From assembly GCA_020284085.1 (NCBI GenBank), contig JACEVL010000152.1, positions 868,001 to 932,000 on the forward strand: a stretch of 64,000 nt of DNA, given 5' to 3'. The position numbers and the translations under genes are program-made. Under the pieces are notes generated by a model. That model made no database searches. It saw only the letters and a program-made list of their open reading frames with translations, and had not been told where the DNA came from. Source of the DNA: Aporrectodea caliginosa. Its lineage: Eukaryota; Annelida; Clitellata; Crassiclitellata; Lumbricidae. Below are positions 1 through 17,411 of this stretch, piece after piece; position 1 is the stretch's first letter; the number at the start of each line of letters is the position of its first letter.

Positions 1-162
1 AAGCAAGATTTCCGTAAGTTAAACTAGATGGATAAAAAGTAACATTAACACTGACTTGCTGTTCACCTTTATATATATTTGATCAGGTCAGTCTATGCGT
101 ATGTTTCAGTAAATATTTTTTAGACAGCACCAGAAAGCCATCATTTTCAAATTCAAGGATAC

Positions 163-3100
163 ACCCATAGACAACGCAGAAGGACTTTGAGTCTGGATGC
201 CAAGCAACACTGTAGATAGGTCCTCCTTTTGCTAAATCAACAAAACAATTATACATTAAGCACCATTATCTCACGACCACACATCAACTGAACTGGTGGC
301 ACTGAGCAACTGTGAGTGAAGGACTTACTCAATGTCAATAAACAGTACCGCAACTCTCTCAGGGGAGGCTCGAACCCATACTCTCTGCGTTACAAGGGGA
401 GTGCTTTAACCAATTGGCTACCATGTCCTAACCAATCAGCCAGCATGTCTCAAAATCATGAAATAGGAATCAAAAAGCTGTCCACTAAAAGGTGGAATAC
501 AAGTGATTTAATAAAAAATTATGTTCCACTTCTTCCAAAAGAAATAAAATTAATAAACCAGATTATTGTCAGCCTCTAATGAACTCTTGATGCAATGAAT
601 CACTTAATTCAGTTAAACCAATCAAATTAAAATACAGAGAAATATTAAAGTAAAGTGGTATATGGCAAGACCTCATTTCTGCAAGTCTCCTTCGGCATTA
701 AGCATTGTCTTTAGAACTGAAGAAGATTCTGGCTTAAGTGCACACATGGCAACATCCAACAACATTTTCATAACAGTTACATGGACCTCAGAAATAATTT
801 AAATTTTGCATGATGCTCTACATTTGGATTTAGGTCACAGAGACCCACAATAGCAATCAAACTGTTTCAAGTCAACATAAAATCATTGTGTAACAAGCAG
901 AACAAAAAACAATGTGTAAAAGCAGAAAAATAAAATAAAATTGCTAGCACAATCAAACTGCTTTAGTTTCAAAGAAGACATTAGACCTCTGGGAACAAGG
1001 CAGCTTTCGCCTTTGACGTCGATGTAATGCAGTCCCTGTTCTCCATAGTACGACGATTCCGAAGTCTCAGTCGAGGTGAGGATTAGCAATGCAGTGCCTT
1101 GAAGAAAAAACCAAGAACCGCAAGTAAGTCACTTGATGCAACAACAAAGCTTTCTTTTTGTTTACAGTCAGTAATTTATTCTTGCTGATGTTCTATCAAG
1201 ATCAGATACGACACTGATCTCGAGCTTATTGCTTGGACAATTTTACTAAGTAACAAAAATATTAATGCGAATAATGATACCCAAACTAAAGCATTGCAAA
1301 CTAAACTAAAGCATTGCTGACGGATTCTGTACTCTGTGGTGCATGGAAATTCGTTTGCACCCAACTACCATTTGCCCCATCATTTCTTCTGAACTGCACC
1401 ATTCTGTTTAGAATGGTTTCAGTAAGAACACTGTGGGTTTCCAGTGGAGGACTGTTCCCAAAGTATTGTATAATGCACAAAAAACAGCAAATCACAATAC
1501 AGGTTCTTGAGACTGACTGGTCCTAAGAGATGGTCGAGATTTAAATTTCAACTCAGCCACTAAAAAACTCAAGTTCAATTCAGCCACTACAAAGCTCAAA
1601 GTTCCATTAAGCCACAACATAACTAAGTTCAACTTAGCCACAGCAGAACTCAAAATTCAACTTAGCCACAGCAGAACTCAAAATTCAACTCAGTCACTAC
1701 ATAACTCAAAGTTCAATTAAGCCACTACAAAACTCAAATTTCAACTCAGCCACAACAGAACTCAAAGTTCAACTCAGCCACAACAGAACTCAAAGTTCAA
1801 CTCAGCCACAACAGAACTCAAAGTTCAACTCAGTCACTACAGAGCTCAAACATTAAAAAAAATTACCATTGGAGACAACAATTAATATTAATGAGAATAG
1901 TTACCTTTCTTGTTCCAAATCAGATCAGCCTTTTCGGCTTTGTAGAAACTTTTGTTGGCAATAGCAGCCGCAGGTCCACTGAAGTTTGGATATTGAAATA
2001 GCCTAACAAACGAAGGTTGGCCCTAAAAAGAATACAAATGTAACAGCTGTGGAACTGACTGGTTTTATAACATGTTAAGTGAAGGCTAGGTTGTCACAAG
2101 AACAAGCAGAAAATATTGTTTCCTTATGGTTTTCATTTATTTACACAGCCCCTCTCTGCTTAGCCTAGATGTTAAATGTCGTTACGAATGAATATATTAC
2201 ATCAGTATGAAACGTTAACCAAAATGACGTGTTAAGTTACCGTAATAGCTTTGGGAGATATAGCACTACTTCGAGTTAATTGGAGTGTGTAAACGAGTCC
2301 ATCCTGTAGTTACCTTTGAGCCGGGAACAAGAACCGCCACGCTGTACGGAGGAGAATCAGTCTGTGCCAGTTTAAAATTCGTCACCTTTGGAAGATGCAG
2401 CTTCTGCTTGAAGGAACCTAAATATAGGAAAAGCAAATAAAAGTCAAAATTATATGCTACAAAACAGCAGACATGAGAAGAGCTTACTCAGACTATTCAG
2501 TTCTATTGCTGGAGATTAATCCCAGTTCTTTCTGTTTGATCTATCAGTTCGTCAATTTCACTCTTCAACATAACCGAAACTGCCTCTTCCTAATTGCTTA
2601 CCATAATTTCTGCTTCACAGGTCTATATAATTTCCAAAATGGCCTCTTCCAACTTGCTTACCATCATATCTGCCCCATAGGTCTCCTCGATATGCAAAAT
2701 TGCCTCTTCCAACTTGCTTACCATCATATCTGCCACATAAGTCTCCTCGATATACAAAATTGCCTCTTTCAACTTGCTTACCATATCTGCACCACAGGTC
2801 TCCCTGATGACCCAGATTTAGCCTCGATTTCTCTGGATCACGATTATGAATCAAATGCATCATTTGATGTGAAAATCCATTCATCAAATGCATTATCAAA
2901 GCACTGCTAAGGAAATTCTCAAATTAGCTTAAAATTAATTAATTTAACTTACAAGTAATGATGGTCCATTATTAGTCCTGAAACACATTGTCCTGTCTCC
3001 TTTCTCCTTGTATGGTTGTATGGCTCGATACCTAATTACCTATCCTACACAAGTTAAGATTCAACCGAATTCAGCAGTAACTAGCCTAATCAAATAGCTA

Positions 3101-6100
3101 ATCTAACCTAATACTAATATCTAATCTTATCGAGTCTCACGACTTCTATAGCATAGTTATCATGATGTTTGAGACTTCAATCGATGGTTTCTTTTCAAGT
3201 GAAATCATAATAAAATATTTAGCAATTCTCCACAATGTTTTGCCAAGGCTTAGCTGGGGCACCTTTGAATCTAATATCCAAAAGAGACACTTTATAAATG
3301 CTCTGAAGAACGAGTACAACGAAACTCACTGAAGTCATTGTTTTCGTAGAACAGTATTTCACTGTTGACGTTTCTTGCACAGACTACTTCGTCTCCAGAC
3401 CACTGCGGACACCTACAACAAATGCACAGTGCCTTTGTGAATAACTAATTAATTAACAAATTATCAATCTATGACAAATGCACAGTGCCTCCATGAATGA
3501 CTAATTAATTTACAATTTCAACATCTAATTATCAATCTTGACCTTCAGGTCAGACCACTTAATTATGCTGAATAAATATATTAATTATGCTGAATAACTA
3601 TACTGAACATTCCTTACCAGTCAAGTTGCTTTTTCTGGAGCAGTTCACAAAGAAGAGTCTTGGTCTTACAGTTCCACAGTTGCAAGTTTCGATCGGGAGC
3701 TGGAGTGGCAGTGGCGGCAGCCTGGGTACCTAAGAAAAAGAAAAGGTTTCAAATCAAAACTAGGGTTGTTAAAATCGGTTTTTTTGGCAATCCGAATTTC
3801 GGTTTTAGAAATCCGATTTTAAACCGAATTTCGTTTTTTATTGGCCTTCATAGAAAATTTAATATATTATTATATAACGCAAGTTATTTTATATATTAGG
3901 TACCGTAATGTACGTTAAATAAACACCTTCTTATCTGCCGGCTATATTCGATGAAAATAATCGTAAACACTAAAGAAATGCATGAATTAATAATATTCTT
4001 TCTGGCATTTCTTGAAATTTTCACTGCAAAAAATTATTTTAAAAAAATTCGAATTTCGTTTTGTCAATAATAAAAACCGAATTTCGTTTTTAAAACCGAA
4101 ATTCGGATTTACGAAATTCGTTTAACATCCCTAATCAAAACCCATAACATTGCAAGAAGTAAGTAATAAAGCATTTAGTTCTGGGCCACCTGTTCATTCG
4201 CGAATAAATTTAAATCTGAAAACATAAAATCCTATCAGTACAATGCATTAAAGGACAATCTTCTTCAAACGTACCATGACATGGTTCCCACACAGCCAAG
4301 ATTGTGCCGCAAGGAGAGAACTGAAGTCCAGCTGCACGCGGCTTTTCCACTTCTAACAGCAGCTCAAAATTTTCTGAATTTGCCGTTGAATGAACTTGTA
4401 CCCTGAAACACAAACACAAACATTTACAAAGAAAATGACATAAGGGGCCGTCCATAAATGACGTCACGCATCTAGGGGGAGGGGGTCGGAAATTTGTGAC
4501 GATGTGTGACATGGGGGTGGGGGGTCTGAGTAGTGTGACGTCACACCAGGTCTATGTTATTAAATTTAACAATTAACAACAATTTAATTTTAATAATAAC
4601 AGCACTAATTTTGAGGATTAAATTTTCATTATTTTTTTATTATTTTAATGTATACGGGTACCATTATTAATAATTTTCTAATTATTTCAATATTTGGTCA
4701 CCATTAGATTTTAAAATATTCATGCTTTCGCTATTTGTTCCATGAAGAAGCATTTTGCTTCGCCATGGAAATTGGTTTTAGGGGGTCAGAGCTTTGTGAC
4801 GTCATTTTCAGAGGGGTCTGACTTTTTGTGACGAAGTGTGACGAGGGGGAGGGGGGTTAAAAATCGGCCAAAATAGCGTGACGTCATTTATGGACGGCCC
4901 CTAACACTGTACTGGTAAAGAAAGCACCTCAGGACAGACTTACTCTTGATTCGTGTGAATCCATGCAATATCTAAAATTTTGCTAAAGCCTTAGATCAAT
5001 AAATAAATTGCATCAGGACTGCAGAAAATGAGCTACAGAATATTACCTGTATTGCATTGTCTATTCGTTTATTGATTAGAGCTAGCTGTCATAACGCAGC
5101 TAGTTACATATTCTGCTATGAGTGTCTGTTAGAGTGAAACCAGATCAATAAATCTTGCTGGGTCCAGTTGATAAGTCTTACTGGGTTTGTCCTGATCTCA
5201 TTTATATCAACTTGCCATATGTATCAAAAGATTGAATACTGTTAAAAAGACAATTAAATGGAAGCCATTAATAGACTATACTTAGCTTATAATATTCACC
5301 TGCCTATCAAATATGCATCCAGGCAAATTATTTACAAAACTGTATAACATAACAGCTCCCAAACAGCAGTCAATTGAACAGACAGGTCAAAAGAGCTGAT
5401 AACATACACAAGATTCAGTACTTTGAAACCTGTGGAAAAAACAGATCTCTTCCACATCATGTAAGCCTTCAGTGACACTACAAGAGGCCTAAATGACAAG
5501 TACTCAGCAGTCAGTGTTAACGTTGCAGGCATAATCCATTGTAGGGTCTCCTCTATTGGTTCCGCATGCTCGCTCTGCCACTAGACAGCGTCAGGCTTTC
5601 TCAATCATGGCTCCTTCTCTTTGGAATAGCCTCCCCTCCGATCTTCATTCTCTCCTGCGAGACCTCTCTGGCTCTTTTTATAAACTACTTAAGACTTTCC
5701 TCTTTGACTGGGTCTGGGTCTGAAGCGCGTCTGAGTAGTTATCTTGAAGGAGCGCTATATAAATTTCATAGATATAGATAATCGAATTAACATCACAGGC
5801 TTCATCCGGGCTTGGCAAATACACAAAAATAAAAAGTGCAATAAATTTTCATATGAAGGCTTTGACAAAATTGAAGGACATTTCCATTTCAAGAACATCA
5901 GCAACAAGTTAATTTTTATATTATTTTTCAAAGACTTGGTTACCCTTTGCTGCTGCAAAAAGCGAAAAGTGACCCATCTGGGCTAAAAGTCAGGGTATGA
6001 CTTCGACAGTTGAAATCATGCACAGCTTTGTCGGGCAATGGTTGCGACTTGCCAACGATGGCTGTTGATTTAGATGAACGAACTGAAACGAACATTTCAC

Positions 6101-6108
6101 AAACAAAA

Positions 6109-6144
<36 letters not shown>

Positions 6145-6374
6145 AAACATATTCAGTCTCCGTATGTCACATGTGCTCGGCACTTCAACCTCGGCAAAAG
6201 TGGTCTTATACATTTATTATACAGGACCTGCCGAACAACAAACAAATAGGTTTACGGTTAAACTTCTCTCAATCAACTAGTAATTTAGATTTTTCATTGT
6301 AGCGTTACTGAATATAATAAAATTGCAAAAACCGTACACGCAAACAGAGCATCAGGTCCTTCGGAAGCCGCCAT
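163..6374 (-). CDS. EIF2A: eukaryotic translation initiation factor 2A, N-terminal half (9 exons, runs off left edge)
   Basis: Coding exons in transcript order: 6374-6338, 6082-5944, 4402-4275, 3729-3618, 3412-3330, 2417-2314, 2022-1905, 1097-987, 231-163. All joins keep frame and use GT-AG. They give about 300 residues against roughly 585 in the human protein, so the second half lies beyond base 1. Motifs that place it in the eIF2A family include TLTFSPDGSLFAF, RNLQLWNCKTKT, CPQWSGDEVVCARNVNSE, QPSFVRLFQYPNF, SYYGEQGLHYI and GPIYSVAWHPDS, which are successive blades of the N-terminal WD-type beta-propeller. The family protein is cytosolic, binds Met-tRNAi and the 40S subunit, and supports non-canonical initiation. 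Start is the ATG in AAGATGGCGGC; exon 1 ends in phase 1, which fits exon 2. The exon 1 (GTACGG), exon 8 (GTCTAA) and exon 9 (GTATCC) donors are weak, so those edges are less certain. The introns hold two MITEs, a LINE piece and two tandem arrays. Confidence 0.93.
255..430 (-). mobile_element. tRNA-derived SINE fragment in an eIF2A intron
   Basis: Read on the minus strand, an A-box-like TAGCCAATTGGTTAAAGC (about 422-405) is followed by a B-box-like GGGTTCGAGCC (about 376-366), the spacing of a tRNA-type pol III promoter. Downstream comes the block GTAAGTCCTTCACTCACAG (about 332-314), which recurs in four other places in this window. The 3' end is not clear. It lies in the intron between eIF2A exons 8 and 9. 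Confidence 0.6.
1545..1850. repeat. 28-bp tandem array, about 11 copies
   Basis: Unit of about 28 bp, best copies reading CAACTCAGCCACAACAGAAC plus CTCAAAGTT. Copies at about 1740-1830 are nearly identical and the outer ones have diverged. It lies in the eIF2A intron between exons 7 and 8 and has no coding role that I can see. Confidence 0.85.
2581..2810. repeat. 60-bp tandem array, about 4 copies
   Basis: Units start at about 2581, 2641, 2701 and 2761, each containing TTGCTTACCATCATATCTGC or a close variant; the last copy is shortened. Because 60 is divisible by three, the array stays open on both strands and creates false ORFs. It sits in the eIF2A intron between exons 5 and 6. Confidence 0.85.
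3761..4133. mobile_element. non-autonomous hAT element (copy 1) with 8-bp target duplication
   Basis: The element starts TAGGGTTGTTAAAATCG and ends CGTTTAACATCCCTA, so the ends are inverted. It is flanked on both sides by ATCAAAAC (3753-3760 and 4134-4141), an 8-bp target duplication as expected for hAT. Inside, both ends carry repeats of the AATTTCGGTTTT / AAACCGAATTTCG type. A second copy is at 35220-35582. No transposase is present. It lies in the eIF2A intron between exons 3 and 4. Confidence 0.88.
4444..4901. mobile_element. TIR element flanked by TAA (PIF/Harbinger-like MITE)
   Basis: Terminal inverted repeats begin GGGGCCGTCCATAAATGACG and end with the complement (CGTCATTTATGGACGGCCCC), with TAA at both flanks (4441-4443, 4902-4904). 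GTGACG-rich subterminal stretches lie on both sides. A 3-bp TWA duplication is typical of PIF/Harbinger, so that assignment is inference from the flank only. It lies in the eIF2A intron between exons 2 and 3. Confidence 0.75.
5540..5780 (+). mobile_element. CR1/L2-like LINE 3' fragment
   Basis: Plus-strand translation gives MAPSLWNSLPSDLHSLLRD followed by a TFLFDW-type end and a stop, which is the C-terminus of a LINE ORF2. It is followed by the tail CTGAGTAGTTATCTTGAAGG and AGCGCTATATAAAT. The same tail is found on SINEs in this window. It is antisense in an eIF2A intron. Confidence 0.8.
6108..6143. repeat. (ATT)n microsatellite near the eIF2A exon 2 acceptor
   Basis: About 12 TTA units on the plus strand, so AAT repeats on the eIF2A pre-mRNA. 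The run ends only about 25 nt before the exon 2 acceptor at 6083, in the branch-point/pyrimidine-tract zone. It is a purine-rich replacement of sequence that usually matters for splicing. Confidence 0.9.
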
Positions 6375-6377
6375 CTT
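6367..6377 (-). promoter_or_regulatory. YY1-like motif overlapping the eIF2A start codon
   Basis: The minus strand reads AAGATGGCGGC across the ATG (6374-6372). This matches the known YY1 core AANATGGCG in the orientation common at start codons of housekeeping genes. The motif match is seen; binding is inference. Confidence 0.45.
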
Positions 6378-6551
6378 CAATCAGCTTGTTGTCTTCAACC
6401 GTAGACTGAACTTTCGGAATCAACAGATTTCAAGATTTTCTCATTTTGCCAACGCGTCATCTCGCGAATGATAGGCTGATCTATTCGTTTATTGAGAAAA
6501 ACAATCTGACAAAAACGCAGAAATGCTAATATGAGTGAATAATTAAAGTTC

Positions 6552-7366
6552 TGTGGCGATTTGGGTGGTCTGGTGCCTTGAGTCCATCTCTCTTTCACCG
6601 ACCGTTGCTTTCCCACGCCTCGAGTCTTTATTGCCTCTTCCCCCCCGCCGACTGCCGACTCGACGGACATTAGCGCTTGGGTGGTCTTCTCTTTCACACG
6701 GTCTGTCGGGCGCTTATCTCTCCCCCGCCGACCGCTGTCTTGGACTTGGCGACTGCTGCTCTGTGGGCGACCCTCTCCCCCGCCGGCGGCATCCTTTGAG
6801 ACACCCTCTCCGGGCCGGCAGCGGTTCCTTTGAGACACCCTCTCCGGGCCGGCAGCGGTTCCTTTGAGACACCCTCTCCGGGCCGGCAGCGGTCTCTTTG
6901 AAACACCCTCTCCGGGCCAACAGCGGTCCCTTTGAAACACCCTCTCTCGCCCGGCGGCGGTTCCTTTGAGACACCCTCTCCGGGCCGGCAGCGGTCTCTT
7001 TGAGACACCCTCTCCCGGCCGGCGGCGGTCTCTTTGAGACACCCTCTGTCGGGCGACGGTGTTACTGCAGGCGACCCTCAGTCGGTCGATACCCCTCACC
7101 CCTGCTGGGTATATAAGGTTCTGAGGTCTTTGTTGTATGGTGATCTGATAGTCAGCTAGCTTGGCCTGTTGTGATGGTGGTGTTGAATAAATATCGTCTT
7201 AGAACTTTGACGTTGATCCTTCGGTGGGTGACACTGATCGCCTGGGCCCGTCGACTGGCAGACGCAGAAACCCTCTGAAATAACACGGAGGTCGTACTTA
7301 CGCTCCCATCCTGAGCGACACGCGCCTTACACTCGCATCCTGAGGCGAAACCCCAGTTTTGTCACA
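6552..7366 (+). mobile_element. solo LTR of an LTR retrotransposon
   Basis: The 815-bp insert begins TGTGGCG and ends TGTCACA (TG...CA ends) and is flanked by GTTC on both sides (6548-6551, 7367-7370). The empty site is preserved in the paralogous repeat at 7789-7935, which reads straight through AAAGTTCATTAGA. Plus-strand LTR signals are TATATAAGG at about 7110 and AATAAA at about 7187. No internal gag/pol or second LTR is present. The LTR is GC-rich and sits between the divergent eIF2A and LRRC47 starts, so it could supply promoter activity; that is inference. Confidence 0.85.
6783..7047. repeat. 34-bp minisatellite inside the LTR, 8 copies
   Basis: Unit of 34 bp containing CCTTTGAGACACCCTCTCCG followed by GGCCGGCAGCGGTT, eight consecutive copies with few changes. 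It lies upstream of the LTR TATA box, that is in the U3-like part. Because 34 is not divisible by three and the unit lacks stops, all three minus frames are open and produce long false ORFs. Confidence 0.92.
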
Positions 7367-7788
7367 GTTCATTAGAAAGTTTTAGAATAAACAAGTAAAT
7401 ATTTTTATATAATGATCTGGGAATAAATTGAGAGTTGTCCTTGGGTGGAAGAGTTGAGAGGAGAGGGGTCGGAGTGGAGGTAGGAGTTGGTGAAGTACAT
7501 GCTTGGGATTGTGTAATATGGAGAAAAGGAGTTTGCATCGGCTATAGGCCCTATTAGCAAGCAAGTTCAGAGACTGTTCTTGCTTCTTGCTGCCTTGTTC
7601 CTAGGTTGCTTTCTTGGACGTTGGTGTGCAGTAGAAATGGACTCACTGCGCATTCTTCTATGGCTACAGAAATATGTAGTATATCCAAATGTATATCTTC
7701 ATCTACTTTGGTCGGGGACCTTAAAGATTATCTGCTGTAGAAAGGCACATTAAAATGCTCCAATATGTATATATATATATATTCGTTT

Positions 7789-7935
7789 AATTGAGAAAAA
7801 CAATCTGACAAAAACGCAGAAATGCTAACATGAGTGATGATGGATAATTAAAGTTCATTAGAAGATTTTAGAGTAAACTAGTAAATATTTTATATAATGA
7901 TCTGGGAATAAATTGAGAGTTGTCCTTGGGTGGGA
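7789..7935 (-). mobile_element. LINE 3' tail, copy B (empty-site copy)
   Basis: Nearly identical to 6489-6551 joined to 7367-7448, so it shows the state before the LTR inserted. It reads as a LINE 3' tail on the minus strand. The remainder of 7936-8210 is AT-rich upstream sequence of LRRC47 in which I see no clear element. Confidence 0.6.
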
Positions 7936-8210
7936 GAACATTCCTACAGTTTTAATTTCATCTATACAGTGCCTTAACCTAATCTTTAAACATCCAGTTT
8001 GACCTTAGTTTGTAATTGCATAAGTTGAGCACTTGTCAGTTTATATTTAATAAACGAAAATTGATTGATAAACTGTACTTACCTACTAAGTGTTGGGCTA
8101 TTGGTAGATGGCGCTCTCTTGTACCCTTTCGTACATGTTGTGTGTGTGTTGTGTAATGTCATAGAGTCTATGTGTTATATAGATTCCTTGAGTTTTCGTT
8201 ACTATTAAAA

Positions 8211-13932
<5,722 letters not shown>

Positions 13933-14540
13933 ATGTACGTTTGCAGGCAGGACTGGTGATGATGACGTTGGTTACTCATGGAGTCATGGCCAGAGCTTAA
14001 GTCAACTGCTTACCAGTGATGATTACAGCAATTGTGGCTTTCGTATTGTATAGTCGGAAAATATTGTAACAGTTTGATCATAATAATAGTTGGTAGCAAA
14101 ATATGTCCACTTGTCGCAGAGTGCTTCTGTTGTGTTCTTAATGAGTTATAATTTAACTCAATCTTCTGATTTTGTCATACTTGGCACTCTGTTCTCTGAC
14201 CCACACATATAATTTGAAACTGGTTAAAACTAAAGTGAAGAAGCTGTTTTTCGTGTTAATTCTTTAACAAAATTGACTGAGTAATTTTCCATCTTATGTG
14301 AACATTCTGTATAAAGTTATGTAAAGTGGCTGTAGCTGGTGTCCCTTTCCAAGTTGATTCTATCACCTGTAAGAATTTAAGGACAACTGAATCATGCAGC
14401 CTTTGTCTATATGAACTTCTTTGATAGACGTAAAGTTGTGGAATTCAAGGCCTACTTTTTATGAACAAATACAATGTGTTGCAGTCAGTAAACTAAGGTC
14501 TGGTAATGAATACGGTTCGTATTAGCAACAGTTTTCTATG
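13933..14540 (+). other. LRRC47 3' UTR and flank
   Basis: No gene or repeat is seen here. The interval should contain the LRRC47 3' UTR, but I found no AATAAA between the stop and 14540, so the transcript end is unknown. Confidence 0.4.
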
Positions 14541-14680
14541 CCAGTTCACTCGTCTCTGCTTAATGAAGTCTCGGGTACGTTATCTTTGGGCTCCGTGGTT
14601 TTCTTTGTCAATTATATAATACGTACCGAAATTTCTGCTACAAAACATTCTACTTAGCCGACTTCAATTGTCTCAGCCCT
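14541..14680. repeat. dispersed repeat, copy 2
   Basis: The partner of 13256-13390, about 1.28 kb downstream in the same orientation. The LINE at 14714 begins shortly after it. Confidence 0.6.
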
Positions 14681-14713
14681 CATTTCGTCAACAGTTATCC
14701 ATGATCCAGCCAC

Positions 14714-16986
14714 CAGCTACAGTCACCTAGAGTCTACCAGAAAACTGAAAGGAGATCATTTGCTAATTTTGATTTATCATCATTTGAAAAAGATCTTCAT
14801 GAATCTGAACTTTACAAAATAACACTTCAACCGAAGCCGCCAGTGACTGCAGAATCTCTGTTCACCCTCTACGACTGTACGATGGAAGAGCTTCTAAACA
14901 CTCATGCTCCTCTTCGTAAAATCACCATCCGTAAGAAGCCTGACTGTCCTTGGTTCGACTCGGAATGTGCCACTTTAAAACGGAAAACACGCTGCATTGA
15001 ACGAAAGTGTAAACGCTCGCCAAAAGACACTCGTTTACTCAATCTGCTGAAAGTACAAGCACAGAAACAAAGAAAATGTTTTCAGCACAAACGCTCAATC
15101 TACTTACGACACAACATTGAAGAAGCGGAGAAGGATGGCAAGGCTCTCTGGAAATCATTAAACTCTATTTTATCCCCGCAATCCTCTATTGAATGCCCAC
15201 TCTCACCTGATGAACTTCTTGATCACTTTGCAAACAAAACTGAAGCTATTCGCCATTCCACCAAAGACGCCCCCTTACCTGACTTGAACCCTAACCACCT
15301 AAATTTTCCTGGTCTTTGTGCTTTTGATGAGATCACTTTACCGGAAGTTGATAAGCTTCTCAGTAACTCCTCCTCCAAGCAATGTGAGCTTGATTCCTGC
15401 CCAGTCTGGATTATTAAATCCCTTCGACATATTTTTGCCCCCATTTTGATCCTACTCATAAACTGCTCACTTATCACTGCTACCTTACCTGCTTCCCACA
15501 AGCGTGCCATTATCCGTCCTCGCATTAAAAAATCAGGCCTTGACCCTTCCGATCCTGGTAATTACCGCCCAATCTCTAACCTATCTTTCATCTCCAAACT
15601 TGTTGAGCGTGCCGTCCACCGTCAGCTTTCTAACTATGTTGAATCCAACTCCTTGCTACCTTTTGTTCAGTCTGGTTTCCGCCGCCTCCACTCCACTGAA
15701 ACTGCTGTCCTTAAAGTTTATAATGATATAATCATGGCACTTGACTCTGGTTTCATAACTGCCCTTCTGTTACTAGATTTCAGCTCTGCCTTTGATTGTG
15801 TTGACCATTCCATTCTCATTCAAGTGCTTGAATCTCAATTTGGCATCATGGCCTCTGCTCTTCTCTGGATTGCTAATTTCTTGGCAAACCGATCACACTC
15901 TGTGCGACTTGGTTCTAACACTTCTAGGTACTTCAATATCCTCTTTGGTGTACCTCAAGGTTCTATACTTGGCCCCTCTTGTTCATCCTCTATACATCTA
16001 ACATTGTTCACATTGCCTTCAAACACGGCATCCTTATACACCTTTATGCTGACGACACACAGCTCTATATTAAACTTGCTGCCAAAGACTTTGATAATGC
16101 AATGTTTCGCTTAATAACTTGTTTCACTGAAATCCAATCATGGTGTGCATCCATGCGCCTTAAACTGAATGCCTCCAAGACAGAACATCTGGTTTTACCG
16201 CAACCCATTACCTAACTCACAATTATTCCACACTGTACTCAATCTTAGCCCAGATTGCTCCATCAAACCAGCTGATGTTGTCCGAGACCTTGGTGTCCTT
16301 CTTGATAACTCGCTGTCTTTGAAAACTCATATCTCCAATATAACCAAATCCTGTTTTTTCCATCTCAGACGCATTCGGCAAGTCAAGAAAAGTCTTAACG
16401 AGAAATGTGTTCGCACCCTAGTACAGGCCCTTGTCATTTCTAGAATTGACTACTGCAACTCAGTCCTTTGTGGTCTTCCTGCATCTACCCTTCAACCTCT
16501 TACAGCTGTTCTTCATTACGCTGCTAAGCTTATCAAGAACCAATATCCTCGGGATCATGTCACACCGACCCTCCGTGAACTACACTGGCTTCCCATACAA
16601 GCTCGCATCAATTTCAAAATCTGTCTTCTAATGTACAGAATCTACACAAACTGTTCTCCTGCATACCTTTCTTCGCTTGTTACACCCTGTTCCTCTCTCC
16701 AATCCAGACGAGGGCTACGTTCATCGTCTCAAGGTGATTTTGTTGTGACAAGATCACTCAAAAAACTTGGCAACAGAGCATTTGCGCTAGCCGGCCCGGC
16801 TGAATGGAACAAACTCCCTGTCTTTATCCGCAAATCCCCAACTTTATCGATTTTAAAACTAACCTTAAAACACATCTGTTTAAGATTTACTATGATTGAT
16901 TTTTCTGTTACGCGCCTTTGTGCAAGATTCCAATTTTGTTTAGGCGCGCTATAAATAACAGTCTAATAATAATAATAATAATAATA
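14714..16986 (+). mobile_element. 5'-truncated CR1/L2-like LINE with 13-bp target duplication
   Basis: The 2.27-kb insert is flanked by ATGATCCAGCCAC at 14701-14713 and 16987-16999. It encodes the C-terminal part of ORF2. A linker region (PWFDSECATLKRKTR) is followed by reverse transcriptase with RPISNLSFISKLVERA, LLLLDFSSAFDCVDHSIL, GVPQGSILGP and YADDTQLY, then SRIDYCNSVLCGLP and LRELHWLPIQARI. The reading frame breaks twice, near 15980 (just after GVPQGSILGP) and near 16195. The 3' end is GGCGCGCTATAAATAA followed by (AAT)n. No endonuclease domain remains. The perfect duplication argues for a fairly young insertion, but it cannot be active. Confidence 0.9.
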
Positions 16987-17411
16987 ATGATCCAGCCACT
17001 CCGCTGGTTCCTCTTTCGTATCTATGTCCTGTCACCTCGGGCCTTTATGTTTACAAAATTGATCCATGTTCCAAGATACTGTACCACTTCTGGGTATAGG
17101 CCAGAAACCGAATCTTTACCTGCCTATCAAGTTTGTTTTGACTGAGCACCTTTGAATTCTTTGGACGCTGTAGAAATCTCAAGATGACAAATATCCAAGG
17201 CTCTGCTGTTTGTTTTATTGACACATGATATTTAGTTGTTAGCATTTTCAACAGTTTACCCTATTTTTGTTTACCATTTCACATTGTCTTGGCTACATGG
17301 CACCAGTTGATGCTTCGAGCAATAGGTACCAAAGCCAAGATTGCTGTGGGTGAAATCCCTTATTGCCATGACGCATTCAGTTGTAAAATTATGTAGCGTT
17401 GCTTCAGGAGA

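Larger units (their letters stand above)
6489..7564 (-). mobile_element. LINE 3' end (copy A), split by the solo LTR
   Basis: The minus strand from about 7564 to 7371 encodes a LINE-type C-terminal stretch (LNLFPDHYIKIFT). It continues, after the LTR insertion, into a 3' tail at 6551-6489 containing TTAGCATTTCTGCGTTTTTG and CAGATTGTTTTTCTCAATAA. Copy B (7789-7935) has the same sequence without the LTR. A third relative is at about 50106-50580. Confidence 0.65.

Noticed and set aside
2473..2910. 145-codon plus-strand ORF with 20-residue repeats
   Set aside because: Product of the in-frame 60-bp tandem array inside an eIF2A intron; the opposite strand is open too.
6395..7099. 234-codon minus-strand ORF (and overlapping ones at 6694-7008 and 6714-6974) rich in Arg/Gly
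   Set aside because: It is the 34-bp LTR minisatellite read in rotating frames; all three frames are open because the unit lacks stops. It also overlaps the LTR boundary and LINE tail, with no family similarity.
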